Positions 1 to 7,142 of a stretch of 64,000 nucleotides of DNA are shown here, piece by piece; the first letter of the stretch is position 1, and each line of letters starts with the position of its first letter. The DNA is from CAYRTV01 sp964505785 (GTDB taxonomy: Bacteria; Acidobacteriota; Aminicenantia; Aminicenantales; Aminicenantaceae): positions 62,001 through 126,000 of the forward strand of contig CAZDJZ010000004.1 of the NCBI GenBank assembly GCA_964505785.1, written 5' to 3'. Position numbers and translations under genes: made by a program. The notes below the pieces were generated by a model. The model saw only the letters and a program-made list of their open reading frames with translations. It had not been told where the DNA came from and searched no databases.

Positions 1-1210
1 GCGCGAACCGGGCTTTTTTGCCGTCTATTCCGGTTGCTTTAAGCGCCCGCTCGTAAGCGTTAATAGCGATGCGGTTGGCCGCGTCGCCGATACAGTGTAT
101 CCGCATATTGAATCCCAGCTTCAGCAGTTCGGTCGCGGATTCAGCGATTTCGTCTTCGCTTTGCCGGCCCTCACCGCGGTAGCCGGGATAATCGCTGTAT
201 TCCTCAAGAAAGAGGGCTCCGCGTGAGCCTAATGCGCCGTCGGCAAAGGCCTTTACGGAGCGGATGAAGTATTTGTTTTGATGATTCAAGGGCTGTCCCA
301 GCTTTTTGGCTGCTTCCTCGCGGACCATCTCGTTTATCCTGATCCGGAGAAGTCCCACGTCGTACAGCTTCATCCGTCTCTGAATTTCGTCATAACCAGT
401 CATGCTGGCGCCATGGATGGTCGTAAGCCCGCTGGCGATGGCGAGCTGCGTGCCTTCGACCAGATTGCGGCTTATTTCATAATCGGTCATAGGCGGAAGC
501 GGCGGGATCAGTTTGGTCAGCTGAACAGGCGCCCTCTCCACGAATTCTCCTGTGGGCTCTCCGTTTTCGCCCTTCTTTATGTGTCCTCCAGGCGGATCCG
601 GGGTTTCGCTGGTAATGCCGGCCAGCTCCAGCGCTTTGCTGTTGGCCCCGCTGCCGTGAGTATAACGGCTGATATATACGGGATTATCCGGCGCGACTTC
701 ATCAATAAGCTCCTTGCGGAAAATCGGCGGATCCCAGACATCCGACATCCAGCCGCTCAGCACCAGCCAGCGCGGCTCCGGGCCGGGCCGCATGCCTTCG
801 CCGGTCGCCAGGCAGCGTTTGATCACTTGCTGCATCCGCTCGACCGATGCCCATTCGCCGATTCCCGGGCGGATATCCGGAATCCGCGGATAAAGCTCCC
901 GTTCACCGTACCGGATGTGGACATGGGCGTCATGCAGGCCGGGAATGACCGTCTTGCCTTCAAGATCAAAGACATAGGTCATTGGGCCGATATACGCTTC
1001 GGCCCCGGCATCATCGCCCACATAGATGAACTTGCCGTCTTTTACCGCCATGGCGGATGCTGAACTGAATGCTTCATCTACAGTGTAAATATTGCCGTTG
1101 ATATAGACTTTATCCGCATTTTGCGGTGCTTCTGCGGCGGCTGCGGAAGTGATTGATGCAAGAAGTAAAAGTATGAATAAAAGAACTGATAATTTTTTTC
1201 TGATTTCCAT
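1..1210 (-). CDS. Amidohydrolase, YtcJ-like family 3 (C-terminus cut by window edge)
   Basis: The gene starts at the ATG at 1210 and runs off the left edge, so about 400 residues are visible. The N-terminus is a signal peptide (MEIRKKLSVLLFILLLLAS, then an Ala-rich cleavage region), so the enzyme is exported. It continues with the metal-dependent amidohydrolase pattern: a beta-sandwich start (KVYINGNIYTVDEAF), the metal-binding strand GLHDAHVHI (usually DxHxH), then FADGALGSRGALF and MRIHCIGDAANRIAINAYE, which match the YtcJ family. Members hydrolyse amide or cyclic C-N bonds; the substrate cannot be read from sequence. No upstream partner is obvious: the next gene on this strand is the toxin module about 300 bp away, separated by a repeat. 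Family assignment is firm, function is not. Confidence 0.88.
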   Translation of the reverse strand, partial: MEIRKKLSVLLFILLLLASITSAAAAEAPQNADKVYINGNIYTVDEAFSSASAMAVKDGKFIYVGDDAGAEAYIGPMTYVFDLEGKTVIPGLHDAHVHIRYGERELYPRIPDIRPGIGEWASVERMQQVIKRCLATGEGMRPGPEPRWLVLSGWMSDVWDPPIFRKELIDEVAPDNPVYISRYTHGSGANSKALELAGITSETPDPPGGHIKKGENGEPTGEFVERAPVQLTKLIPPLPPMTDYEISRNLVEGTQLAIASGLTTIHGASMTGYDEIQRRMKLYDVGLLRIRINEMVREEAAKKLGQPLNHQNKYFIRSVKAFADGALGSRGALFLEEYSDYPGYRGEGRQSEDEIAESATELLKLGFNMRIHCIGDAANRIAINAYERALKATGIDGKKARFA

Positions 1211-1278
1211 TTAATGCCTCTCCTTTCTCATCCATCAATACCCCGGTCTAGGGATATTGTCAAGAATGTTTTTCAAAA

Positions 1279-1320
1279 GGGGCCGCACCACGAAACCTCC
1301 TGATGGGGTCTGACCCCATT
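1279..1320. repeat. Family A palindromic repeat (copy 1)
   Basis: One end reads GGGGCCGCACCACGAAA and the other GGGGTCTGACCCCATT. Related copies lie at 4940-4981, 9703-9728 (half), 13771-13815, 17008-17088, about 20597-20614, about 22418-22430 and 53583-53627. The layout, (A)ATGGGGTCG-CACC ... GGTG-CGACCCCATT, can fold as a hairpin. It resembles REP elements mobilised by Y1 transposases, but no such transposase is in the window. The rest of the 1211-1525 gap holds only the small ORF candidate at 1393-1542. Confidence 0.75.
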
Positions 1321-1392
1321 AGTATATTAGTATGACCTTTCTGCTTTGGAGAACAGGACCGCCGCATATTGAGAAAACGGCTTCCTGTATAT

Positions 1393-1542
1393 TCAATCGA
1401 TGTTAACCGCGATTAATTTTTTAAGCATTCGTTTCAGAGTCTCATTAAAATAAAAAGTTCCGGATTCTCCAGCATTTGATAGTGACTGGAATAAATAAGA
1501 CGCTAAATTCAATTCAGGAATATGATTATTTTTCCAGATCAA
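1393..1542 (-). CDS. Candidate 49-residue ORF overlapping the end of the toxin gene
   Basis: A TTG-started frame overlaps the last 17 bases of the Doc-like gene and ends in TGA at 1393. It encodes a peptide rich in Leu, Asn and Ser with a basic helix near the C-terminus (ETLKRMLKKLIAVNID). No ribosome site was recognised, and translation would depend on coupling to the toxin. It could be the C-terminal remnant of an older gene. I do not recognise the family; the only support is an open frame with protein-like composition. Confidence 0.2.
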   Translation of the reverse strand: MIWKNNHIPELNLASYLFQSLSNAGESGTFYFNETLKRMLKKLIAVNID

Positions 1543-1948
1543 CTATATAAGAAGAAAGAAATTTTTCAATCGCTTTTACAGTTTCATTCTTGACTTTTGG
1601 AGGGCTCTGAGCAACCCAAACCGTGAAATTGTATAATTCCTGTGTATCAACTTTAATCCATTTTTTATTCTTATAAAAAAAAACGAATAAAGTCGTCATG
1701 GCTATCCGCTTATTTCCGTTTTGAAAGGGATGGTTTTTAATTAGCAGATAGAACAGAATACTGGCTTTAGAAATAAATCCCGGATAAAGGGACTTCCTGG
1801 AAAAACTTTGGAAAGGAGCAGCCAAACAGCTTTCCAGAATATTCGGACGGCGGGTTGAAAAATCAGGTATAGGTTCATCAAATGCCAGCATTTCTCTTGC
1901 TAATCTGAACGCAATATATTCCACCTCAATAACCTGAATGATTTCCAT
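1526..1948 (-). CDS. Doc-type Fic-fold toxin (death-on-curing family)
   Basis: This 140-residue protein has the Doc/Fic loop HPFQNGNKRIA at residues 73-83. The His, Asn-Lys and Arg match the Doc version (HxFxxxNKR) rather than the AMPylating Fic version (HPFxDGNGR). In phage P1, Doc phosphorylates EF-Tu with ATP and halts translation; the same chemistry here is inferred. Length fits the family (about 125-145). Its ATG overlaps the stop of the upstream gene by one base (TAATG), so the two are translationally coupled in antitoxin-toxin order. The usual Doc partner is a Phd antitoxin; here it is a helix-turn-helix protein, which is less common. Function as a toxin is likely but untested. Confidence 0.87.
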   Translation of the reverse strand: MEIIQVIEVEYIAFRLAREMLAFDEPIPDFSTRRPNILESCLAAPFQSFSRKSLYPGFISKASILFYLLIKNHPFQNGNKRIAMTTLFVFFYKNKKWIKVDTQELYNFTVWVAQSPPKVKNETVKAIEKFLSSYIVDLEK

Positions 1949-2205
1949 TATTCCTTTCCAAGACGTTCCAGCACGCCTCCATATTCTCGCAAAGTCTTCT
2001 TTATTGCCTTATCTATTTCTTTCTTATCTTCATCTGATAATTCATGCCCTAGAATATTCGCTACAATTTTTTTGGGGATGGCATAATTCTTTCCTATCCG
2101 TATAGCCTCAATCTCACCTTTCTTCACTTTTTGATAAACAGCAATCCGGCTAAGCCCTAATATCTTCGCTAATTGAGGTATGGTGAGGTATTCTTTGTCT
2201 TGCAT
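1948..2205 (-). CDS. Excisionase/MerR-like HTH protein, probable antitoxin of the Doc module
   Basis: Residues 5-50 form an excisionase-type winged helix (LTIPQLAKILGLSRIAVYQ, then KKGEIEAIRIGKNYAIPK), which binds DNA. The tail of about 30 residues is charged and helical, and is the likely toxin-neutralising part. I choose the ATG at 2205 because AAGGA lies about 10 bases upstream; an ATG at 2214 is possible but sits almost on that ribosome site. The gene ends where the toxin begins (TAATG). It most likely represses its own operon through the TTAACAT sites just upstream. Confidence 0.82.
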   Translation of the reverse strand: MQDKEYLTIPQLAKILGLSRIAVYQKVKKGEIEAIRIGKNYAIPKKIVANILGHELSDEDKKEIDKAIKKTLREYGGVLERLGKE

Positions 2206-2228
2206 TATATTCATTTCCTTAAATGCGC

Positions 2229-2284
2229 ATGTTAATTAACATCCATAAGTTAACATTCGTTAATTTAAAAAATAATATTAACAT
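2229..2284 (-). promoter_or_regulatory. Candidate operator/promoter of the Doc toxin-antitoxin operon
   Basis: A perfect 14-bp palindrome, ATGTTAATTAACAT, lies at 2229-2242. The half site TTAACAT recurs at 2236, 2250 and 2278, that is at spacings of 14 and 28 bp. The region is AT-rich and directly upstream of the HTH gene, as expected for autoregulation. Binding is inferred from the repeat pattern only. Confidence 0.5.
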
Positions 2285-2417
2285 TTCTCTTCAATTTAAT
2301 CAATAAGGCGCCTTTTAAAGCGAAAAACATCCAGTCAATAAAAATCATCGCCTATTCCGTTTTTATCGCAGCCCTGACAATTCACTCAGTTTCTCTTTTT
2401 AGGACAGAGGAATGTAT

Positions 2418-3947
2418 TTATTCCAGCCAGCTTTGAAAAATCTTTTGCTGCAGTTCGTCCGGATTCTGTACTGCCGCTATCTTTGCTTTGGCATCCTCGT
2501 CTTCTTTAGCGGGCAATTCAAGCTTCAATCCTGCGTATCCAAGGTATTTATCATAATCTATCGGCTTGGCGGTATAGACATAATCAAAAAATTCATCCAG
2601 CGGCGCCCCGGCTGTTTCTTCACACACCTGCCTAAACTCGCCATCGGTAAAGCCCCGGCCGCGGTCTTTGTAGAATTTTTGATAGAGTGCCCGCATCACA
2701 TCATCCAGCGATTTTTTGTTCTCTGTTTCATGCCGAATCTTTAAATCCAGCAGCATGCAAAGCCCAGCCCCCTTGTCATAGTATGAAATCGTATTTTCAT
2801 CGCCGAAAAAAGGCAGCGTCCAGGTCTCATAGCTGGCCTGTGAGACCGGCATTGTTTTATTACCGGGGGAATCCTCATATTTTTTTATGATCCCGGCATA
2901 CCTGTCGAGCACATCCTCCGCGCTCATGAATCCAGCCCGGTTGAGGATAAGATATTCGTAGTAAACCGTTCCGCCTTCGGACAGCCACAGCATATAGGTG
3001 CGGTTCTCTCCGCTATAATCGAACGGCCCCAAAGCAATAGGCCGAATACGCTTCACATTATAGAGATGGAAGAATTCATGCGCGATAAAACTAAGCCACC
3101 TGTTATACTGAGACGGCTCCTCCAGCTCCGGAATTTGGGTAAAGACCGCCATAGAATTAGAGTGTTCCAGGCCGCCCATGCCGCGGCCCATCATAATAAA
3201 GGTATAGTGTTCATAAGGAATCTCGCCAATGATCGATATGGCAGACTGGACCATCCGTTTCAGGATGGAAACCAGCTTCTGCTTGTCATACTTGCCCGGT
3301 TTATAAACGGCTATATTGTGTTGCACTCCATTTAAACTGAATGAGGTGTTTTCCTGATTATCGATAAAAATCGGGCAGTCATAGAGTATGTCAAAATTTT
3401 CCGCACTGAACGTGTTTTTCCGCCCGTGCACAGAGTCCAGTCCGGTTGAAATTCCATTGAAATCTTTATACGGTTCGATAGCCACAGTCACCGATATATC
3501 CGGGTGCCCGGCGATGTACATAAAGACGCCGGTGGGGGATATAAATCCTTTGTTTTCATCCAGGGAGCTTTCCGCAACACTGCGTCCGTCGGCGTAGACT
3601 TGGTAATGGAGCTTAATGTTTTCAATATCGCCTGTGACCACTCGCCAGACATTTTTTCCGATTTTTTCCCATGCAAGCGGGTGCCCTTCCCGGTCCTGAA
3701 CACTGAAGCTTCTTACATTATCAGCGAAATCAAGCAGCCGGTAATAGCCCGGAGTCCAGGCTGGCAGCTTGAAATCGACCAAATCATTCGAGATCCCTTC
3801 ACATACAAGCTCAACCTGGTAGAGATGACTGGCCGGTTCCCCCATGGAAACCGTGTAGGACATCTTTAAGGGCCCGGCAATAAGCGGCAATGATAGTAAA
3901 AGGAAATATACAAGATATAGTCTGGTTTTCTTCAAATTGTGTTTCAT
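2418..3947 (-). CDS. M61 family metallopeptidase (glycyl-aminopeptidase type), secreted
   Basis: A 509-residue exported zinc peptidase. After a signal peptide (YLVYFLLLSLPLIAG) comes the M61 N-terminal beta domain, then the catalytic domain with GRGMGGLEH (substrate-side motif) and HEFFHLYNVKRIRP, whose HExxH binds zinc. LWLSEGGTVYYE supplies the third ligand Glu. Relatives release N-terminal Gly or Ala from peptides. Most family members carry a C-terminal PDZ domain near 600 residues; this one ends soon after the helical domain and lacks it. The ribosome site is GAAGGAGTTTAAATG. The cyclase gene ends 14 bp upstream, so the two are probably co-transcribed. Confidence 0.9.
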   Translation of the reverse strand: MKHNLKKTRLYLVYFLLLSLPLIAGPLKMSYTVSMGEPASHLYQVELVCEGISNDLVDFKLPAWTPGYYRLLDFADNVRSFSVQDREGHPLAWEKIGKNVWRVVTGDIENIKLHYQVYADGRSVAESSLDENKGFISPTGVFMYIAGHPDISVTVAIEPYKDFNGISTGLDSVHGRKNTFSAENFDILYDCPIFIDNQENTSFSLNGVQHNIAVYKPGKYDKQKLVSILKRMVQSAISIIGEIPYEHYTFIMMGRGMGGLEHSNSMAVFTQIPELEEPSQYNRWLSFIAHEFFHLYNVKRIRPIALGPFDYSGENRTYMLWLSEGGTVYYEYLILNRAGFMSAEDVLDRYAGIIKKYEDSPGNKTMPVSQASYETWTLPFFGDENTISYYDKGAGLCMLLDLKIRHETENKKSLDDVMRALYQKFYKDRGRGFTDGEFRQVCEETAGAPLDEFFDYVYTAKPIDYDKYLGYAGLKLELPAKEDEDAKAKIAAVQNPDELQQKIFQSWLE

Positions 3948-3961
3948 TTAAACTCCTTCAA

Positions 3962-4780
3962 TTATAAAACAGCAAACACCCGGGCCGGAGCGCCGGTTCC
4001 ATCCTCAATCATCATGGGCATGACGTAAAGGGTGGTGCCGAATTCAGGCAGCTTGTCCAGATTGGCGATATTTTCCAGCGCAAGCTTATCCGCGGCAAAC
4101 AGGATTTGATGTACCTTGAATTCCTTGGACTGACCATAATCAATGCTGGGTGTATCGATGGCGATTCCGGTGATATTCCGTTCGGTCGTTAAGAATTCGA
4201 CCGATTCCGGTGAAAATCCGGGAAAATGAAGTTCGGGAATGGCCTCTGCGCCGGTTTTTGCCGTCCCCAGAACTTTTTCTTTATCCGGATAATATTTTGT
4301 ATCGATCCCGGTATACATGATCACCCAGGCGTGCTCCGGAATAGGGCCGTGATTCTGCTCCCAGTTTATTATATCTTCGATCGTTAAAAGATAATCCCGG
4401 TCCTGGGCACAGGGGCCGGTCACATCGATCTTAACCGCCGGTCCGATCCATTCTTCCAGGGGAATCTGTTCCATTGTCCTGCCGCCTTCAGCGAAATGAA
4501 TGGGTGCATCCGCATGGGTGCCGCCGTGTTCGGCCGCACTGAATTCATTGGATGCATACCAATAGCCGGCGGTTGTGATTCCCCAATCGCCTTTTTTCAG
4601 CCGGAAAGGATTAGCGTTCGGCCAGTAGATGCTGTTTTCATTAAACGGATAGGTCATATCCAGCAGCTTCGCCTCGGCTTTTTGAGTCGTTTCTTTTGCC
4701 TGCTGTTGACAGCCCGTCAACAGCACGCCGACCGCAGCAATCAATAAAAAACAAACCGGATATTTCCATGATATATTCAT
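3962..4780 (-). CDS. Cyclase / kynurenine formamidase-like lipoprotein
   Basis: This 272-residue protein has a lipoprotein signal ending in VLLTGC, so it is probably membrane-anchored. The cyclase-family metal motif HGGTHADAPIHF is intact at about residues 85-96, with later conserved blocks (GIAIDTPSIDYG). Family enzymes hydrolyse amides or lactones such as N-formylkynurenine using divalent metal; an anchored version acting outside the cytoplasm suggests another substrate. A strong ribosome site, GGGGAGGAG, precedes the ATG. It is followed 14 bp later by the M61 peptidase. No kynurenine-pathway genes are nearby, so KynB activity should not be assumed. Confidence 0.85.
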   Translation of the reverse strand: MNISWKYPVCFLLIAAVGVLLTGCQQQAKETTQKAEAKLLDMTYPFNENSIYWPNANPFRLKKGDWGITTAGYWYASNEFSAAEHGGTHADAPIHFAEGGRTMEQIPLEEWIGPAVKIDVTGPCAQDRDYLLTIEDIINWEQNHGPIPEHAWVIMYTGIDTKYYPDKEKVLGTAKTGAEAIPELHFPGFSPESVEFLTTERNITGIAIDTPSIDYGQSKEFKVHQILFAADKLALENIANLDKLPEFGTTLYVMPMMIEDGTGAPARVFAVL

Positions 4781-4798
4781 GATCTCTCCTCCCCTGCC

Positions 4799-4981
4799 TC
4801 CTCGCGCAAGCGCCGTCTAAGATTCCCATCGCTGCGCTCCGGGAATGACATCGGCGTCATTTTCATCGTCCAGGATACGATGAATAATTCAAGTGTATAA
4901 AAAAATGGCAAAAATGTCATGATCCAGACGGTCCCAGACGGGGCCGCACCATGAAAACCCATTTCGTGGTCCGACCCCATT
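4799..4981. repeat. Composite intergenic repeat: family B1 plus family A (copy 2)
   Basis: At about 4799-4851 lies a B1 unit (GCCGTCTAAGATTCCCATCG ... CCGGGAATGACAT), also found at 20728-20772, 35165-35220 (inverted), 47543-47593 and 59978-60023. At 4940-4981 lies a family A palindrome (GGGGCCGCACC ... GGTCCGACCCCATT). The TAA stop of the MutS-like gene is formed at the outer edge of the A copy. No gene is seen here. Confidence 0.75.
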
Positions 4982-6836
4982 AGATGTCGATGCCGATTTT
5001 ACGCATAAGCTTGAGGGCAGTGGAGCTTTGGCAGACGCCGCTTTTTAGCTTATAGTCGAATATCAGTTTGTCATCGATAACATTGCCGTCGAAATGATAA
5101 TTTTGAATTTTTTGAGGATGCTCTTCATCCAGCCGGGTTAATTTCAAGTCATGCGTAGCCAAAATTCCCTTGGAGTTTTTTTCGACCAGCTGATGAACAA
5201 ACGCGATAGAACCTTTTTGCCTGTCCATGGCATTGGTGCCTTTCAGCATTTCATCGATGAGATAAAAAACCGGCTCTCCGCGCAGAATCGCATCACAGAT
5301 CATTTTAAGCCGGAGCAATTCCGCGTAAAAAAGCGATAGTTTCTTATCCAAAGAATCACTCAGCTTCATACTCGAGTAGAGATGAAAGGGATAAGTGACA
5401 AATTTGCGTGCACAGACCGGACTGCCGGCCAGAGCCAGAACAATATTAATCCCGATCGTTTTTAAGAATGTGGTTTTGCCCGCCATATTGGGGCCGGTGA
5501 CAATGACCAGTTTAAACGACTCCTTAAATGTCAGACTGTTGGGAATCCTTTCTTGCTGCGGGATCAGAGGATGGGCAGCTTCGTCGGCTTCCAGTTTATA
5601 TTTTTTCGGGGATATCTCAGGGAATGTCCAATCCGGATTATTAAAATGCGTATTGGCAAAGCTGGACAGGGCTTCGATTTCTCCGATAACTGAAAACCAT
5701 TCCGGAATTGACTGGCCGGCTTCCGCCTTCAGCCGTTCAAACCGCAGCAGGCAATGCAGATCCCATAAGAGAAGATTGTTGAGTATGGCATAGAGCAAAG
5801 GACTCAAGCGCAGATTAAAATACCCCGCGATGGAAGAAAACCGGCTGATGTACTTTGAGGCCGGTTTGCCTGCATGCGTTAATTTTTCCTGGTGTTGATT
5901 CAGTTTGGAGCAGGAAAAATTTTCATTTTCTATCGTTTCGATGATCCGGGCATATGCGCTTAAAATACGGGAATATTTAGACGCCAGGCCGTAGACGACC
6001 GGAACCCGCTTTCCAATCCGCCGGTTTATGATCTTATTTAAAATAAAGAGAAGGAGTAAAGCAAAAAGCCACGTGAACATGCGCTGTACATCAGCAGCCA
6101 TAGTTAAATTTAAATCTGAAATATTATAAATAGTTAAAACGAGAAAGCTCAGAGTCAATATCGGGAAAAAATATATAAGCGCAATTAGTGTGCGATTATT
6201 AACAAGGGAAAACGGTTCTTCAAGAAAATCCTTAAACGATTTCAGCTTGACCAATGAATCGTCAATGCCGCTTCCCTCAGCCTGAATTGTCTGCCTGAAA
6301 TCCACTTTTTGGGATAATTCTTTAACGGACTGCTGCCTCTTGACGATTTCATCAACTGGATTTTTCTTTGGAGAGGCCTGCAGCCAGCGGGACAAGACTT
6401 TTTTGCCAATACTGGTGGCCGTCCGGTTTATGAAATGGAAAAGGCTCTTCTTTCCGAACAAATCCAGGTCGGCTGTGTAGGGATGATCGGGGTTACTCAG
6501 ACCTTCCCCGTCGTCCACATCTAAAAATCTCTCGTCCAAAGCTTTTATTTCATTTTCATTGATTGTTTTTAACCCGGCTGCATAATTCCGCTTTTTGATA
6601 AAGTGCTCATGGATGACGGCGACCGCGACAAAAAGCAGGACAAATCCGAGAAATCCCAGCCAGGTAATACTTCTGGCGGCTGCAGCAACGATGAAAACGC
6701 CTGTTACGACAATCAACAATTTAAATGAAGATAAAAAAATCTCAATCCGCTTGATGGCCTTAAGTTCGGACACAAGATTTTCAACTCGATCCAAATACAT
6801 TTGTTTGGGGGGAGAGGTTTCTTTGTTATTGTTCAT
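4980..6836 (-). CDS. Membrane-anchored MutS-like ATPase
   Basis: The C-terminal third is a MutS-type ABC ATPase: Walker A TGPNMAGKTTFLKT, a block SMKLSDSLDKKLSLFYAEL, Walker B FYLIDEMLKGTNAMDR and the ATHDLKL switch. The N-terminal half has no MutS mismatch-recognition domains. Instead it shows hydrophobic segments near residues 40-75 and two more near 215-265, so it is probably membrane-bound. At 618 residues it fits the short MutS-related proteins common in Bacteroidota-like genomes, whose role is unknown; mismatch repair should not be assumed. The gene stands alone between repeats, with no strong ribosome site. Its TAA stop coincides with a repeat edge. Confidence 0.85.
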   Translation of the reverse strand: MNNNKETSPPKQMYLDRVENLVSELKAIKRIEIFLSSFKLLIVVTGVFIVAAAARSITWLGFLGFVLLFVAVAVIHEHFIKKRNYAAGLKTINENEIKALDERFLDVDDGEGLSNPDHPYTADLDLFGKKSLFHFINRTATSIGKKVLSRWLQASPKKNPVDEIVKRQQSVKELSQKVDFRQTIQAEGSGIDDSLVKLKSFKDFLEEPFSLVNNRTLIALIYFFPILTLSFLVLTIYNISDLNLTMAADVQRMFTWLFALLLLFILNKIINRRIGKRVPVVYGLASKYSRILSAYARIIETIENENFSCSKLNQHQEKLTHAGKPASKYISRFSSIAGYFNLRLSPLLYAILNNLLLWDLHCLLRFERLKAEAGQSIPEWFSVIGEIEALSSFANTHFNNPDWTFPEISPKKYKLEADEAAHPLIPQQERIPNSLTFKESFKLVIVTGPNMAGKTTFLKTIGINIVLALAGSPVCARKFVTYPFHLYSSMKLSDSLDKKLSLFYAELLRLKMICDAILRGEPVFYLIDEMLKGTNAMDRQKGSIAFVHQLVEKNSKGILATHDLKLTRLDEEHPQKIQNYHFDGNVIDDKLIFDYKLKSGVCQSSTALKLMRKIGIDI

Positions 6837-6896
6837 GGTTTATTCCGTTTAAATAACGGATGTATTATCAAATCAATCCAAGGAAATGTCAAAATG

Positions 6897-7142
6897 CTAA
6901 ATTTTTTTGATAATTTTTGGGATAATAAAAACCGACAGGGGAATCGACAAGATGGTACCAAGGACTGGGGGAACTATAATAATCACAGCCATCCATCCCA
7001 TCTCAAGATTCATGGCGGGATGGTTCCGCAATAAGAAACTGAGCACAATGACTAGAACAAAGGAAAATATGACACATAAAATCCAGCTGGCACTAAAGAT
7101 AATGATGCCGATAAGTGTCTTTTTTAAGATTCCGTTTGTCAT
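6897..7142 (-). CDS. Small two-helix membrane protein
   Basis: An 81-residue protein with two long hydrophobic helices (about residues 8-38 and 50-78) separated by a short polar loop, and a basic end (PKIIKKI). Its ATG overlaps the stop of the GH95 gene by four bases (ATGA), which supports real, coupled translation. I do not recognise the family. It could be an accessory or anchoring protein for the upstream gene, but nothing in the sequence proves that. Confidence 0.6.
   Translation of the reverse strand: MTNGILKKTLIGIIIFSASWILCVIFSFVLVIVLSFLLRNHPAMNLEMGWMAVIIIVPPVLGTILSIPLSVFIIPKIIKKI

Noticed and set aside
278..1063. 261-codon plus-strand open frame
   Set aside because: It lies antisense to the amidohydrolase, whose family motifs are clear; the antisense product has no recognisable features.
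1526..1948. AMPylating Fic enzyme
   Set aside because: The loop has GNKR rather than GNGR, and the short length fits Doc-type kinases.
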